Shown: positions 17,330 to 25,577, counted from the first letter of the stretch. The stretch is DNA of 43,324 nt from Haloferax elongans ATCC BAA-1513 (GCF_000336755.1 NZ_AOLK01000001.1:1-43324), one strand, 5' to 3'. A program made the numbers and translations. The notes: generated from the sequence alone by a model not told the origin.

Positions 17330-17605
17330 TCAGGCTGCCTGCAGCACGTACCGGTCGTCGTCTCGGTGGACGAGCCCGAGGCCGACGAGATGGTCCAAGA
17401 CCGGATAGAGCGTGATTGTTTTCATCCCCAGTGCGTCTCTGAGCTCTTCGACGGTTCCGCCACGCCGGATTGACAGGTAGAGGTAGACGAGCTTCGTCTG
17501 CGACGACGTGAGTGTGTCGGGGACCGGCTCGACGAGCCAGTCCAGCTGCTCGTTCTTGTCTAACGACGGCGTCGACGACGGGAGTCGGGGGTCTTCAGTG
17601 TACAT
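17330..17605 (-). CDS. Small winged-helix DNA-binding protein
   Basis: A 91-residue protein (94 if the overlapping ATG at 17614 is used). After a polar N-terminus, residues 30-91 form a winged helix-turn-helix: TSSQTKLVYLYLSIRRGGTVEELRDALGMK as helices 1-3 and RDDDRYVLQ as the wing. It resembles TrmB/MarR-like haloarchaeal regulators of minimal size. The upstream ATG would overlap the end of phaB, so it is probably co-transcribed with that gene and may sense or adjust PHA metabolism. No effector domain is present. Confidence 0.75.
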   Translation of the reverse strand: MYTEDPRLPSSTPSLDKNEQLDWLVEPVPDTLTSSQTKLVYLYLSIRRGGTVEELRDALGMKTITLYPVLDHLVGLGLVHRDDDRYVLQAA

Positions 17606-17607
17606 CG

Positions 17608-18354
17608 TCACCATTCCATTCCGCCGTTGACTCCGAGCACCTGTCCAGTCATGTAGTCCGACTTTTCGCTGGCGAGGAACCGAACGATGCCAGCGATATC
17701 GTCCACCTCGGCGAACCGCCGCAACGGAATCCGATTCCGAATCTTGTCTTGAATCTCCTCGCCCACGTCGGCGAGCATATCTGTCTTCGTGAATCCGGGT
17801 GCGACACAGTTCGCTGTCGTGTCGTACCGGGCAAGTTCGAGCGCGATGGTACGAGTGAACCCGAAGAGCCCACTCTTGGTCGTTGCGTAGTTGGCCTGTC
17901 CGTAGTTGCCCTGTTGGCCGACGACGCTCGAAATATTGATGAGACGGCCGTGGTCAGCTTTCTTTAAGTCGTCGTAGAAGACTTTCGTCGCGTTGAACAC
18001 GCCACCGAGGTTGACGTCCATGACGCGGTCCCACTCCTCGCGTGTCATGTTGTCGAACGTCCGGTCGACGGTGATACCCGCGTTGTTGACGAGGACGTCG
18101 ACTGGGCTGAAGACCTCGTGAATCCGGTCGCGCATTGCCGCTACTTCGTCGAACTCACAGACGTTCGCCTGCAGCGCGATGGCGGTTCCTCCGGCCTCCT
18201 CGATTTCGTCGACGACGTCGTACGCTTCGGCCTCGGAACTGCGGTAGTTTACGACGACGTTTGCCCCCGCTTTTCCGAACTCCGTCGCGATTCCCCGGCC
18301 GATTCCCCTCGATGCACCCGTCACCAGGCACGTTTGCGTTGTCAGATCGTTCAT
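17608..18354 (-). CDS. phaB: Acetoacetyl-CoA reductase (3-ketoacyl-CoA reductase)
   Basis: A 248-residue SDR that should reduce acetoacetyl-CoA (and 3-ketovaleryl-CoA) to the (R)-3-hydroxyacyl-CoA used by PHA synthase. Cofactor motif TGASRGIGRG begins at residue 12, NNAG at 90-93, and the catalytic Ser143, Tyr156 and Lys160 lie in ISSVVGQQGNYGQANYATTK. The QGNYGQANY stretch is characteristic of PhaB and FabG. Arg38 in NYRSS favours NADPH. The start is the ATG giving MNDLTTQT. Its place next to a MaoC hydratase and the phaRPEC genes makes the PHA role likely; a general FabG role cannot be excluded. Confidence 0.85.
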   Translation of the reverse strand: MNDLTTQTCLVTGASRGIGRGIATEFGKAGANVVVNYRSSEAEAYDVVDEIEEAGGTAIALQANVCEFDEVAAMRDRIHEVFSPVDVLVNNAGITVDRTFDNMTREEWDRVMDVNLGGVFNATKVFYDDLKKADHGRLINISSVVGQQGNYGQANYATTKSGLFGFTRTIALELARYDTTANCVAPGFTKTDMLADVGEEIQDKIRNRIPLRRFAEVDDIAGIVRFLASEKSDYMTGQVLGVNGGMEW

Positions 18355-18402
18355 TTTTGTGTAGTGTGGTCACTATCCGCACACGAGTCTGCCTCGCCCC
18401 TG

Positions 18403-18419
18403 TCCTATATTCTATATCT
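18403..18419 (-). promoter_or_regulatory. TATA-like region upstream of phaB
   Basis: Two overlapping minus-strand elements (GATATAGAATATAGG) lie about 50-65 bases before the phaB ATG, implying a short 5' leader. No clearer element is nearer. Confidence 0.35.
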
Positions 18420-18626
18420 CGGGGCACGTCGGACGTCTCGTCTGCGTGGTAGTCTTACGCCACTTCAACTGTTAACTCGCCGTCATTGCATATAGTAATT
18501 TCTCCGGGTAAATTGATGATACTTAGCCGTTTGACTATGTTTCTCAATTAAATGTGTGGGGTGTGCACAGATAACACGACCAAGCGTGAAGGATTGGCTC
18601 AGAACGTGTCGAAAATTCACTCGTCT

Positions 18627-19100
18627 CTAAGCTGGCAGAGTAGAGATTCGCTGTTCGCTCTCGAAGGTTTCGAGGTACTCGACGGCCGAACAGTCCCGAC
18701 CTCCGGTGTGGCAGGGGTACACGCTGGCCACCTGGTCACCGTCGTAGACGGCGATACAGATAGTGGGCAACGAGACGACTTTGTACTGTTCATCGGCGAA
18801 CGAGGACTCGATAGTTCGCTCCTTGAATGTCGCTTCGAGCGAGATGTCGTGTTCTCTTGCCCACTCTTTGAACGCCTTGACGTAGCCGAGCAGTTCGCCT
18901 CCGTACCCTGTGTTCGTGAGGGGTCCGTCGGCGCGTAGTTCACGGCCCCACACGTGGACGTCGTAGTCGGCGATTCGACCTGCGGCGTCGAGCTCTGCAA
19001 GCTTCTCGACTGCTGCCTCTTTCGTACGCTCCACGCCAACCTCCGCGTCGGCGCGGAGGAACAACTTCACGTGCTTTGCTTCGTCTGTGTTCGTGGTCAT
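18627..19100 (-). CDS. Hypothetical protein of the PHA locus
   Basis: A 157-residue soluble acidic protein when begun at the ATG giving MTTNTDEAKHVKLFLRADAEVG; the open frame extends 30 codons upstream but that part looks non-coding. I do not recognise a named family. It has a regular alternation of strands and helices (HVKLFLRADAEV, YDVHVWGRELRAD, YKVVSLPTICIAVYDG, VASVYPC) and two Cys residues in PCHTGGRDC near the C-terminus. It lies between the MaoC hydratase and phaB on the same strand, so a role in PHA metabolism or its control is possible but unproven. Confidence 0.6.
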   Translation of the reverse strand: MTTNTDEAKHVKLFLRADAEVGVERTKEAAVEKLAELDAAGRIADYDVHVWGRELRADGPLTNTGYGGELLGYVKAFKEWAREHDISLEATFKERTIESSFADEQYKVVSLPTICIAVYDGDQVASVYPCHTGGRDCSAVEYLETFESEQRISTLPA

Positions 19101-19259
19101 ATCGAGTTTTACCAGTCGAGGTGCTGGGGTTGTCACTACGTTGAACTTCGCAAAAACTCTTTGCACGCTCACATTTTCCGGAGAGTCCACGTACTCGACT
19201 TAGAGTGAGTATCTCCGACCGTGGCCTGCAGAGTGGATAACCTCCAGCCGCAGGCCTGG

Positions 19260-19919
19260 TTACTCGTCTCCGTCTGGGGTCGGGTCGACGAGCACGACTG
19301 CTTCGCCATCGATGACGGCCTCTTCGTCTTCGTTCGTCACTGCCGTCGACAGGCGGAAGCGGTTCGTGTCCAGAACCTCGACGACTTCGACCTCGGCAGT
19401 GAGTCGCTCTCCAATCTCGACGGGACTCAGGAACCGGGTGTCTTGGGACAGATAGACGACGACACCGGGGAGACGGGCGAGGGCCGCGCTGATGAGGCCT
19501 GAGACGAGGGTCCCGTGGGCGATACGGCCCTTGAACCGCGTTTCCGATGCGAACGAATCGTCCAGGTGGAGTCGGTTCGTATCGCCGCTCGCTCTTGCAA
19601 ACGAGTGAACGTCCTCTTCGCTGATGGTCTTGGAAAACGTGACGACGTCTCCCGTCTGAATATCCTCGGGGCTTTCGACGGTTCTCGTGTCTGTCCAGTC
19701 CTGTTCGTCGTACGCGACGGACTTGACGTTCGGTTTCGTCTGCTTCGTCTCGCTTCGGCTACCATTGTTGAATCCGAGGGCGGCGAGCGTCGCGCGGTTT
19801 GCTTCGAGGACGCTGTTTGCCAGATGGTCCGAGGCGCGAAGCCACGATTTCGTCAGCTGTTGCATTCCAGCCGATGGGGAAGGCGTTGTTCTGTCTGGGG
19901 TGGTGTTCTCGCGGGGCAT
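19260..19919 (-). CDS. phaJ: MaoC-type (R)-specific enoyl-CoA hydratase with N-terminal extension
   Basis: A 219-residue protein. Residues 85-215 form a hot-dog-fold MaoC hydratase with the catalytic Asp113 and His118 in ASGDTNRLHLD and the downstream RIAHGTLVSGLISAAL stretch. The enzyme hydrates crotonyl-CoA-type substrates to (R)-3-hydroxyacyl-CoA, linking beta-oxidation to PHA synthesis. Residues 18-50 (MQQLTKSWLRASDHLANSVLEANRATLAALGF, given here only as a region from Met19 to Phe50) form an amphipathic helix like those of phasins, followed by a polar linker. That suggests tethering to the PHA granule. It is divergent from phaR across a 180-base region. Confidence 0.82.
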   Translation of the reverse strand: MPRENTTPDRTTPSPSAGMQQLTKSWLRASDHLANSVLEANRATLAALGFNNGSRSETKQTKPNVKSVAYDEQDWTDTRTVESPEDIQTGDVVTFSKTISEEDVHSFARASGDTNRLHLDDSFASETRFKGRIAHGTLVSGLISAALARLPGVVVYLSQDTRFLSPVEIGERLTAEVEVVEVLDTNRFRLSTAVTNEDEEAVIDGEAVVLVDPTPDGDE

Positions 19920-20028
19920 GCTCTACGGTCGTTTCTGCGGTCAGCACCCACTCAACTTAGTCACTTCGGTGTGTTCACACCCACCAACGAGTGAATTTAA
20001 TGACACGTCGAGACATTCGGAGCCATCT

Positions 20029-20057
20029 GATACCATCTGTTGCCATCAAATGGTATC
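20029..20057. promoter_or_regulatory. Inverted repeat upstream of phaR, candidate PhaR operator
   Basis: GATACCAT (20029-20036) and ATGGTATC (20050-20057) form a perfect 8-bp inverted repeat with a 13-base spacer. It lies just before a TATA-like TATTTG (20068-20073) for phaR, in the divergent phaJ-phaR region. The family knowledge that haloarchaeal PhaR controls its own operon makes this a natural target; binding is inferred. Confidence 0.5.
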
Positions 20058-20102
20058 TATGGGAATCTATTTGTTGTCTCGGCCACAACAGGCTGATAGG
20101 AG

Positions 20103-20435
20103 ATGACGAACGACGCAAACGATGCGAGTTGGCCGCCAGCGCTTTTCGCATCACAGATGCAGAAAGCCAGCGAAGAGTTCACCCAGCAGCAACTCCAACT
20201 GTTCGAAGAGTTATTGACGGCAGGTTCGGGCATGTCGGACGGTTCCCCGATGGGTGACTTCCCCGACCTCGGGTCGATGAGCCTGCAGACGGCAGTGTTC
20301 AAGACGCGCGTGCAAAGCGGGGGCCGAATCAGTATCCCCGACGCAGAGCGCGACGCCCTCGACATCGAGGAAGGAGACCTGGTCCAAGCGTTCGTCGTCC
20401 CAATCAAACAACCACGTGGTGATTCAAATGAGTGA
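20103..20435 (+). CDS. phaR: PHA regulator, AbrB/SpoVT-type
   Basis: A 110-residue protein with two parts. Residues 1-60 are Gln/Met-rich and amphipathic (FASQMQKASEEFTQQQLQLF), fit for contact with the granule surface. Residues 62-100 form an AbrB-like swapped-hairpin DNA-binding domain (TAVFKTRVQSGGRISIPDAER, then ALDIEEGDLVQAFVVP). In Haloferax mediterranei a protein of this architecture represses the phaRP operon and responds to granule formation. It begins next to GGAG and overlaps phaP by eight bases, so the two are coupled. Confidence 0.85.
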   Translation: MTNDANDASWPPALFASQMQKASEEFTQQQLQLFEELLTAGSGMSDGSPMGDFPDLGSMSLQTAVFKTRVQSGGRISIPDAERDALDIEEGDLVQAFVVPIKQPRGDSNE

Positions 20436-20892
20436 GCAAGCAAATCCGTTCGCACAGTTCTTCCAGATGCAGCGCCGTTCGATCGAACAAACGCAGCGAA
20501 GCATGCATCAGAGCATCGAGTTCCAAAAACAGCTATCCCGGATGATGGTCGACGGCATGAAAGCACAACAGTCGGTCAACCGGAAAGGAACCGACTTCGC
20601 CCGGACCGCCTTCAAGTCGTATCTCGACATGATGGACTCGGCCATGCCAGGGGAATCCCACATGTACGCGGACATGAAGGGGATGATGGACGATCAGTTC
20701 GACAACATCGACGAGATGACCGCCGAGACTTGGGAGGTCATGGAAGAAGGATTCGAGGAGAACGCAGACGCCATGGACGAGTTCATGGACAACTCTGTCG
20801 AGTACCTCGACGAGGCGACTGACGTTTACCTCGAAGGCCTGCACGAGGCAGAGGAGACTTCGGCACAGGTCACGCCAGCCACCTCAGAGTAA
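20428..20892 (+). CDS. phaP: Phasin, PHA granule structural protein
   Basis: A 154-residue, highly helical protein rich in Met, Gln and acidic residues, with no membrane segment. It starts at the ATG giving MSEQANPFAQFFQMQRRS, inside the end of phaR. Heptad-like stretches (MQRRSIEQTQRSMHQSIEFQ, then EVMEEGFEENADAMDEF) fit an amphipathic coat around the polymer granule. Phasins limit granule coalescence and number. Position between phaR and phaE matches the phaRPEC order known in Haloferax. A frame extension upstream would only add four residues. Confidence 0.85.
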   Translation: MSEQANPFAQFFQMQRRSIEQTQRSMHQSIEFQKQLSRMMVDGMKAQQSVNRKGTDFARTAFKSYLDMMDSAMPGESHMYADMKGMMDDQFDNIDEMTAETWEVMEEGFEENADAMDEFMDNSVEYLDEATDVYLEGLHEAEETSAQVTPATSE

Positions 20893-20904
20893 TTCGCTGA
20901 GGAA

Positions 20905-20912
20905 CTATTTTA
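20905..20912 (+). promoter_or_regulatory. TATA-like promoter of phaEC
   Basis: CTATTTTA is centred 29 bases before the phaE ATG in the 45-base phaP-phaE gap. This suggests that phaEC can be transcribed separately from phaRP and without a leader. Confidence 0.55.
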
Positions 20913-20937
20913 CCCCGGCCGAAAGTACATCATAACA

Positions 20938-21486
20938 ATGTCAAAACAATCTGGTGATGAGTGGACGATGTATGCAGAAGAGATGAACGAGACGATGATT
21001 GCGGCACTCGAACGCAACCTCGAGGCCCAAACACAGTTCGTCGAGTCGTGGCTTGACGTGCTCGACGAGACGCCTGAGGTGTCTTCAGAGCAGTTGAACG
21101 AAGGCCTCGATGGCTACTCCCGTGCGTACGAAGTGTGGATGGAGGCCGCTGAGCAGCAGTTCGAACGGGCGAGTGACGCGTTCGAGGGCGAAGACGTCTC
21201 TCTCAACGAGTTCCGTAATATCTGGCTGAACTCGGCGAACGATGCGTTCAAAGAAGTGATGGGGACCTCGGCGTTCGCCGCCGCAACTGGACAGACCGTC
21301 GAGGACGTCCTCGAAATGCAACAAGAGGTCGACGAGGCTGCACAATCGACGTTACGAACCCTCGGGTTCGCCACGGAAGACGACATCGACGAAGTCGCGA
21401 AACGTCTCGTCGAACTCGAACGTCGTCAGCACGCCGTCGAGACGAAACTCGACCGAATCCTCGATGCGATGGACGTGGAGGAATGA
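20938..21486 (+). CDS. phaE: PHA synthase subunit PhaE, class III
   Basis: A 182-residue helical acidic protein, the short haloarchaeal PhaE type. It forms the active class III synthase together with PhaC. Visible features are the N-terminal helix [20 protein letters not shown], central [25 protein letters not shown] and a C-terminal coiled-coil-like stretch ([27 protein letters not shown]) that resembles PhaE/PhaR C-termini and may pair with the synthase. It overlaps phaC by four bases (ATGA), matching a fixed subunit ratio. Confidence 0.88.
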   Translation: MSKQSGDEWTMYAEEMNETMIAALERNLEAQTQFVESWLDVLDETPEVSSEQLNEGLDGYSRAYEVWMEAAEQQFERASDAFEGEDVSLNEFRNIWLNSANDAFKEVMGTSAFAAATGQTVEDVLEMQQEVDEAAQSTLRTLGFATEDDIDEVAKRLVELERRQHAVETKLDRILDAMDVEE

Positions 21487-22910
21487 CACCAGTGACATTC
21501 GCGTTGGACCTGCAGCGACGCCAGTGGGAGGAGGCCGCGAAACTCATCGATAGGACGGCCTCTGCCTCCGAGAGCACCGAAACGATGTCTCAGGTCGAAG
21601 TCGGACAAACCCCGAGTGAGGTCGTCTACGAGGAGAACAAACTCGAACTCCTCCACTACGAGTCGCAGACCGAGACACAACACGACGTGCCGATTCTCAT
21701 CGTGTACGCGCTCATCAACCGACCGTACATCCTCGACCTCCAGCCTGACCGAAGCGTCGTTCGGACGCTTCTCGAACAGGGGTTCGACGTCTACCTCATC
21801 GACTGGGGTGAGCCGTCGCCACTCGACAGACATCTCACGCTCGACGACTACGTCTCGCGGTACATCGACAACTGCGTCGATGTCGTTCGCGAGCGCTCTG
21901 GACAGGACTCCATCAACCTCCTCGGATACTGTATGGGCGGCACGATGAGCGTGATGTACGCGTCGCTGTTCCCCGAGAAGGTTCAGAACCTCGGGCTGAT
22001 GGCTGCAGGGCTCGTCTTCGACGACACGGGTGGTGTCCTCGAACGCTGGGGTGACGAGGAGTACTACTCACCGTCGGCCGTCACTGGCGCGTTCGGCAAC
22101 GTTCCCTCGGAGTTCCTCGACGTCGGATTCGCGCTGATGGATCCCGTCGAAAACTTCGTCACCAAGTACGTCCGGTTCTTCGAAAACGTGGAAAACGAGT
22201 CCTTCGTGGAGAACTTCTCTCGGATGGAGCGCTGGCTCGGAGACGGTATCGACGTCGCGGGCGCGACGTATACGCAGTTCTTGGAGGACGTCTACCAGGG
22301 TAACAAACTCGCCAACAACGAACTCGAACTGGATGGAAAGCACATCGACCTCTCACGACTCGAGATGCCCATCCTTCAGATTGTAGGTGAGTACGACCAC
22401 CTCATTCCCCCGGAGGCGAGCAAACCCTTCAACGACCTCGTTCCGAGCGAGGACACAGACATCATCGAAGGAGCGACTGGACACATCGGCCTCTCTGTCT
22501 CGTCGCGGTCCCACAGAGACTTGTGGCCGGCCGTGAGCGACTGGTTCGCCGAACGCTCGGTGCCAATCCACTCGCAGGAACCGGAGCCGAAGGCTGAAGA
22601 CGAACCCGGGACTGCCGACAAGCCACACGAAGAGACAGCCGACTCGGCGGGTGAGTCACACGAGGATGGAACTGATTCCCCGGACGGACAGCACGAGTCG
22701 CAGGGAGATGAGTCGAACGGCGCTCACGCAGGCGGACTCGAATCCATCGACGGTGTTGGGCCGACGTATGCAGAACGGCTCGCCGACGCGGGAGTACCGA
22801 CTGTGGCTGCATTGGCTGCGGCCGACCCCTCGGAGATTGCAGACGCTATCGACGTGCCGGTTTCGCGCGTGACCGCTTGGGTCAAGCAGGCGTCAGATAG
22901 AGCGAACTGA
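21483..22910 (+). CDS. phaC: PHA synthase subunit PhaC, class III, with C-terminal HhH domain
   Basis: A 475-residue alpha/beta-hydrolase-fold synthase that polymerises 3-hydroxyacyl-CoA. The nucleophile Cys150 sits in the lipase-like box GYCMGGT; Asp305 in GEYDHLIP and His334 in GATGHIGL complete the triad, and [10 protein letters not shown] is a synthase hallmark. The catalytic domain ends near residue 364. A Glu/Asp/His-rich disordered linker (365-417) follows, then a helix-hairpin-helix-like domain (418-472: [37 protein letters not shown]). Long C-terminal extensions are known in haloarchaeal PhaC. The HhH module suggests DNA or protein contact, possibly at the granule-nucleoid interface. 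Confidence 0.92.
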   Translation: MTPVTFALDLQRRQWEEAAKLIDRTASASESTETMSQVEVGQTPSEVVYEENKLELLHYESQTETQHDVPILIVYALINRPYILDLQPDRSVVRTLLEQGFDVYLIDWGEPSPLDRHLTLDDYVSRYIDNCVDVVRERSGQDSINLLGYCMGGTMSVMYASLFPEKVQNLGLMAAGLVFDDTGGVLERWGDEEYYSPSAVTGAFGNVPSEFLDVGFALMDPVENFVTKYVRFFENVENESFVENFSRMERWLGDGIDVAGATYTQFLEDVYQGNKLANNELELDGKHIDLSRLEMPILQIVGEYDHLIPPEASKPFNDLVPSEDTDIIEGATGHIGLSVSSRSHRDLWPAVSDWFAERSVPIHSQEPEPKAEDEPGTADKPHEETADSAGESHEDGTDSPDGQHESQGDESNGAHAGGLESIDGVGPTYAERLADAGVPTVAALAAADPSEIADAIDVPVSRVTAWVKQASDRAN

Positions 22911-22935
22911 ACTGAACGGTTCTCGGTAGCACCGC

Positions 22936-23358
22936 TCAGATTGGGTGGACCGGAACTTTTGCCGACCGAACCACGCGGTCTGTACAGCTCCCGATGTGCG
23001 GAAGCTCGAAATCCGAGTGGCCGTGTTTTCCCATCACGATGAGGTCGATTCCCTGTTCTTCCACGTATTTGAGGATGGTCTCGTGTGGGAGCCCCCGCTT
23101 GCAGACAGTGATCGTTTCGAGTCCCAGTTCTTTGGCTTTCTCTTCGACTGTCTCGAGTATCTCTTCACCGTGGTCTTCGACCTGCTCGAAGAACAACTCG
23201 TCACTCGAGAGTGCTGGCGTATCGCCGTACGTTCGCCGGTCGACGACGTAGAGTGCGTGAACAGTCGCGCCGTACTTCTGTGCGATATCGAGTCCGTACT
23301 CGACACCGCGCATGGACCCATCGCTCCCGTCGATGGGGATGAGGATGTGGTTGTACAT
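22936..23358 (-). CDS. Universal stress protein, UspA family
   Basis: A 140-residue single-domain Usp when begun at the ATG giving MYNHILIPIDGSDGS; the frame extends 11 codons further. The ATP-binding signature is visible: IVMGKHGHSDFELPHIGSCTDRVVRSAKVPV fits G-x2-G-x9-G-(S/C). It converges on phaC with a 25-base gap. Usp proteins help in starvation and stress; a link to PHA storage is only positional. Confidence 0.88.
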   Translation of the reverse strand: MYNHILIPIDGSDGSMRGVEYGLDIAQKYGATVHALYVVDRRTYGDTPALSSDELFFEQVEDHGEEILETVEEKAKELGLETITVCKRGLPHETILKYVEEQGIDLIVMGKHGHSDFELPHIGSCTDRVVRSAKVPVHPI

Positions 23359-23382
23359 CACACTCACCCATTCACCAGCTTG

Positions 23383-23391
23383 GATAATCAA
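23383..23391 (-). promoter_or_regulatory. TATA-like promoter of UspA gene
   Basis: Minus-strand TTGATTATC is centred about 28 bases before the ATG at 23358, consistent with a leaderless transcript and with that start. Confidence 0.5.
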
Positions 23392-24085
23392 GTTTTAGTC
23401 CGTTGACGTGATATTCCGGCTACTACGGATTCCGTTGGCAGACGGGGAGGGTTCGTAAACAAACGGAGGTTGTGTTGTTAGTAGTTGGTAATTACCATTT
23501 ACACATGTATGACTGTAATGAGTCCATTTGAGCTATTTGTACAACTAGAACAATATTGGTGGCTATTTACTATCTATAGAACTCTATATCGGTCTCCCTC
23601 TTGAGTCGTCTCCCTCGAAAATAGAACCCCACTCCAGGCAGGAAATATCAAGGAAAATATAGTAGATGGCTGTCCTGTATTGGTTCCAAAATTGGGTCTG
23701 AATGTCTGATTATGGACTATTATCTCTATGTGTACTCTGATTCAATTTATGTATCTGATATCAATAATGCGACTAGATGCGAATTTTTCAGTGACTCGCT
23801 CGAAATTTAGTTGATTTTCCTCACTGTTTTCTCTTTGTGATTCTGTATCTGCTTGTGCATCATATTGTCACATGTGGTGAGGGGATTCCCTCATCTGGCG
23901 CTAGTTACTGGCGAATTGTCTCTCGTTTTCTCCCACTCGTCGCAGCACATTCCACCCGTTCCAACCCCCTCCATCCCATCTCATCCCGCCCTGTCCAATT
24001 CCACCCACCGCACCCCCCCACCATGGCTTCGGGCACCGCTTTCTGCCGACAACTCTAATGGTTGTAGGGGGAATGCACAAATACC
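23392..24085. other. Gene-free AT-rich region with a pyrimidine tract
   Basis: About 690 bases without a supported gene. 23460-23860 is AT-rich. 23935-24020 is strongly C/T-biased on the plus strand, with recurring CCATCCCATC- and CCACCC-like words. Two plus-strand frames across the tract have no protein character. Confidence 0.5.
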
Positions 24086-24101
24086 TTTAGGCCGACCTAA
24101 A
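24086..24101. promoter_or_regulatory. DtxR-type iron box 1
   Basis: TTTAGGCCGACCTAAA is a 16-bp near-palindrome matching the TTAGGN(T)NNCCTAA core of DtxR/IdeR-family iron boxes, which haloarchaeal DtxR-type regulators also recognise. It lies about 120 bases before the aminotransferase ATG. Confidence 0.7.
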
Positions 24102-24121
24102 ATCGAAACGCATTACACTGG

Positions 24122-24137
24122 TTTAGGCTAGCCTAAA
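24122..24137. promoter_or_regulatory. DtxR-type iron box 2 (perfect palindrome)
   Basis: TTTAGGCTAGCCTAAA is a perfect 16-bp palindrome, 36 bases centre to centre from iron box 1 and four bases before the small leader ORF. Two spaced boxes suggest iron-dependent, possibly cooperative, repression of the downstream operon. Confidence 0.8.
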
Positions 24138-24141
24138 ACAT

Positions 24142-24207
24142 ATGCAGCAACAATTGGCAGGCCTCACAGTTCGTACGAATCACGGCGACACCGTGGGTGA
24201 GAACTGA
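24142..24207 (+). CDS. 21-codon leader ORF overlapping the aminotransferase start
   Basis: ATG at 24142 opens a 21-residue frame (begins MQQQLAGL, ends DTVGEN) whose TGA at 24205-24207 overlaps the ATG of the aminotransferase gene. It starts just after iron box 2. Such an overlap permits translational coupling. It may be a real small protein, a leader, or chance; the peptide matches nothing I know. Confidence 0.4.
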   Translation: MQQQLAGLTVRTNHGDTVGEN

Positions 24208-25577
24208 TGAAGTACGTGGACGCATCGGACGACAGCCTCCTGGGCCAACAAGCAGTCCGGGAGTCGAACGCGCGGACGTACCCGCGTCACCTCCCACTCG
24301 CCATCGACGAGGCTCGTGGTATCACGGTCACCGACATGGACGGGAACCAGTATCTCGACTGCCTCGCAGGTGCTGGCACACTCGCGCTCGGCCACAACCA
24401 CCCCGTGGTCACAGACGCAATCGAGCGAGTGCTTTCGGAGACACGCCCGCTCCACACACTCGACATCACGTCGCCGGTCAAGGAGGCGTTCGTCGACGAA
24501 CTCTTCGACAGTCTTCCGGCCGAGTTCGCCAACAACGCGAAGATTCAATTCTGTAGTCCCGCCGGTACTGACGCCGTCGAAGCGGCGATGAAGCTGACGA
24601 AGACAGCAACCGGAAACCGGAGTATGCTCGCGTTCCAGGGCGGGTATCACGGTATGACAAACGGGGCGCTCAGCCTCATGGGCGACACCGGTCCCAAAGA
24701 GTCCGTTCCGGGACTCATGAGCGATGTGCATCATCTGCCGTATCCGTACGCATACCGATGCCCGTTCGGTATCGGTGGCGACGAGTCACACCGCGTCTCC
24801 AGCGAATACGTCGAACGCTTGCTAGACAACCCGTCGTCTGGTATCGTCGACCCCGCGGGGATGATTCTCGAACTCGTCCAAGGTGAGGGTGGTGCGGTTC
24901 CTGCCCCCGACGAGTGGGCGAGAGAGATTCGCCGCATCACCCGCGAGCGTGACATCCCGCTCATCGTGGACGAGATTCAGACTGGGCTCGGACGCACAGG
25001 CGAGTTGTTCGCCTTCGAGCACGCGGATATCGTCCCCGACGTTGTCACCCTCTCGAAGGCTGTCGGCGGCGGCCTCCCGCTGTCTGTCGTCCTCTACCGA
25101 GAGGACCTCGACGTCTGGGAGCCCGGTGCGCACGCCGGAACCTTCCGCGGGAATCAGGTTGCGATGGCTGCTGGCCGGGCGACAATCGAACACGTCGTCG
25201 AAAACAACTTGCACACCCATGCGGCGAACATGGGAGCACGACTGCGTGACCATCTTGAGGACCTCGACGGCGACTACGAGGTCGTCGGCGACGTCCGCGG
25301 GCGCGGGCTCATGCTCGGCGTCGAGTTCGTCGACCCGACTGGCGAGCCCGATTCCTTAGGTCACTACCCGGCGAATACAGAGCTCGCAAAGCGGGTTCGA
25401 GAGGAGTGCTTCGACCGCGGCCTTATCATCGAACTCGGTGGCCGACACAGCTGTACGGCTCGGTTCCTCCCACCGCTCATCGTCAACAAGACCGACATCG
25501 ACGAGATTGCCGACCGATTCCACGAGGCAGTCCGCGCTGCGGTCGAGGCTCGAAAGCCACTTCAGGGGGCAGCATGA
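24207..25577 (+). CDS. dat: L-2,4-diaminobutyrate:2-ketoglutarate aminotransferase
   Basis: A 456-residue class III PLP aminotransferase. The PLP lysine is Lys284 in TLSKAVGGGLP, the ring-nitrogen Asp255 lies in VDEIQTGLGRTG, and SPAGTDAVEAA and QGGYHGM bind cofactor phosphate and ring. The SPAGTDAVEAAMKL start of the large domain and the pairing with a diaminobutyrate decarboxylase point to making L-2,4-diaminobutyrate from aspartate semialdehyde with glutamate as donor. The stop overlaps the decarboxylase ATG by four bases. Two iron boxes lie upstream, so expression should rise when iron is scarce. Other omega-aminotransferase activities are less likely. Confidence 0.87.
   Translation: MKYVDASDDSLLGQQAVRESNARTYPRHLPLAIDEARGITVTDMDGNQYLDCLAGAGTLALGHNHPVVTDAIERVLSETRPLHTLDITSPVKEAFVDELFDSLPAEFANNAKIQFCSPAGTDAVEAAMKLTKTATGNRSMLAFQGGYHGMTNGALSLMGDTGPKESVPGLMSDVHHLPYPYAYRCPFGIGGDESHRVSSEYVERLLDNPSSGIVDPAGMILELVQGEGGAVPAPDEWAREIRRITRERDIPLIVDEIQTGLGRTGELFAFEHADIVPDVVTLSKAVGGGLPLSVVLYREDLDVWEPGAHAGTFRGNQVAMAAGRATIEHVVENNLHTHAANMGARLRDHLEDLDGDYEVVGDVRGRGLMLGVEFVDPTGEPDSLGHYPANTELAKRVREECFDRGLIIELGGRHSCTARFLPPLIVNKTDIDEIADRFHEAVRAAVEARKPLQGAA

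Noticed and set aside
19101..19190. N-terminal extension of the hypothetical PHA-locus protein
   Set aside because: The first 30 codons lack the acidic bias of the rest, and the internal ATG gives a more plausible start.
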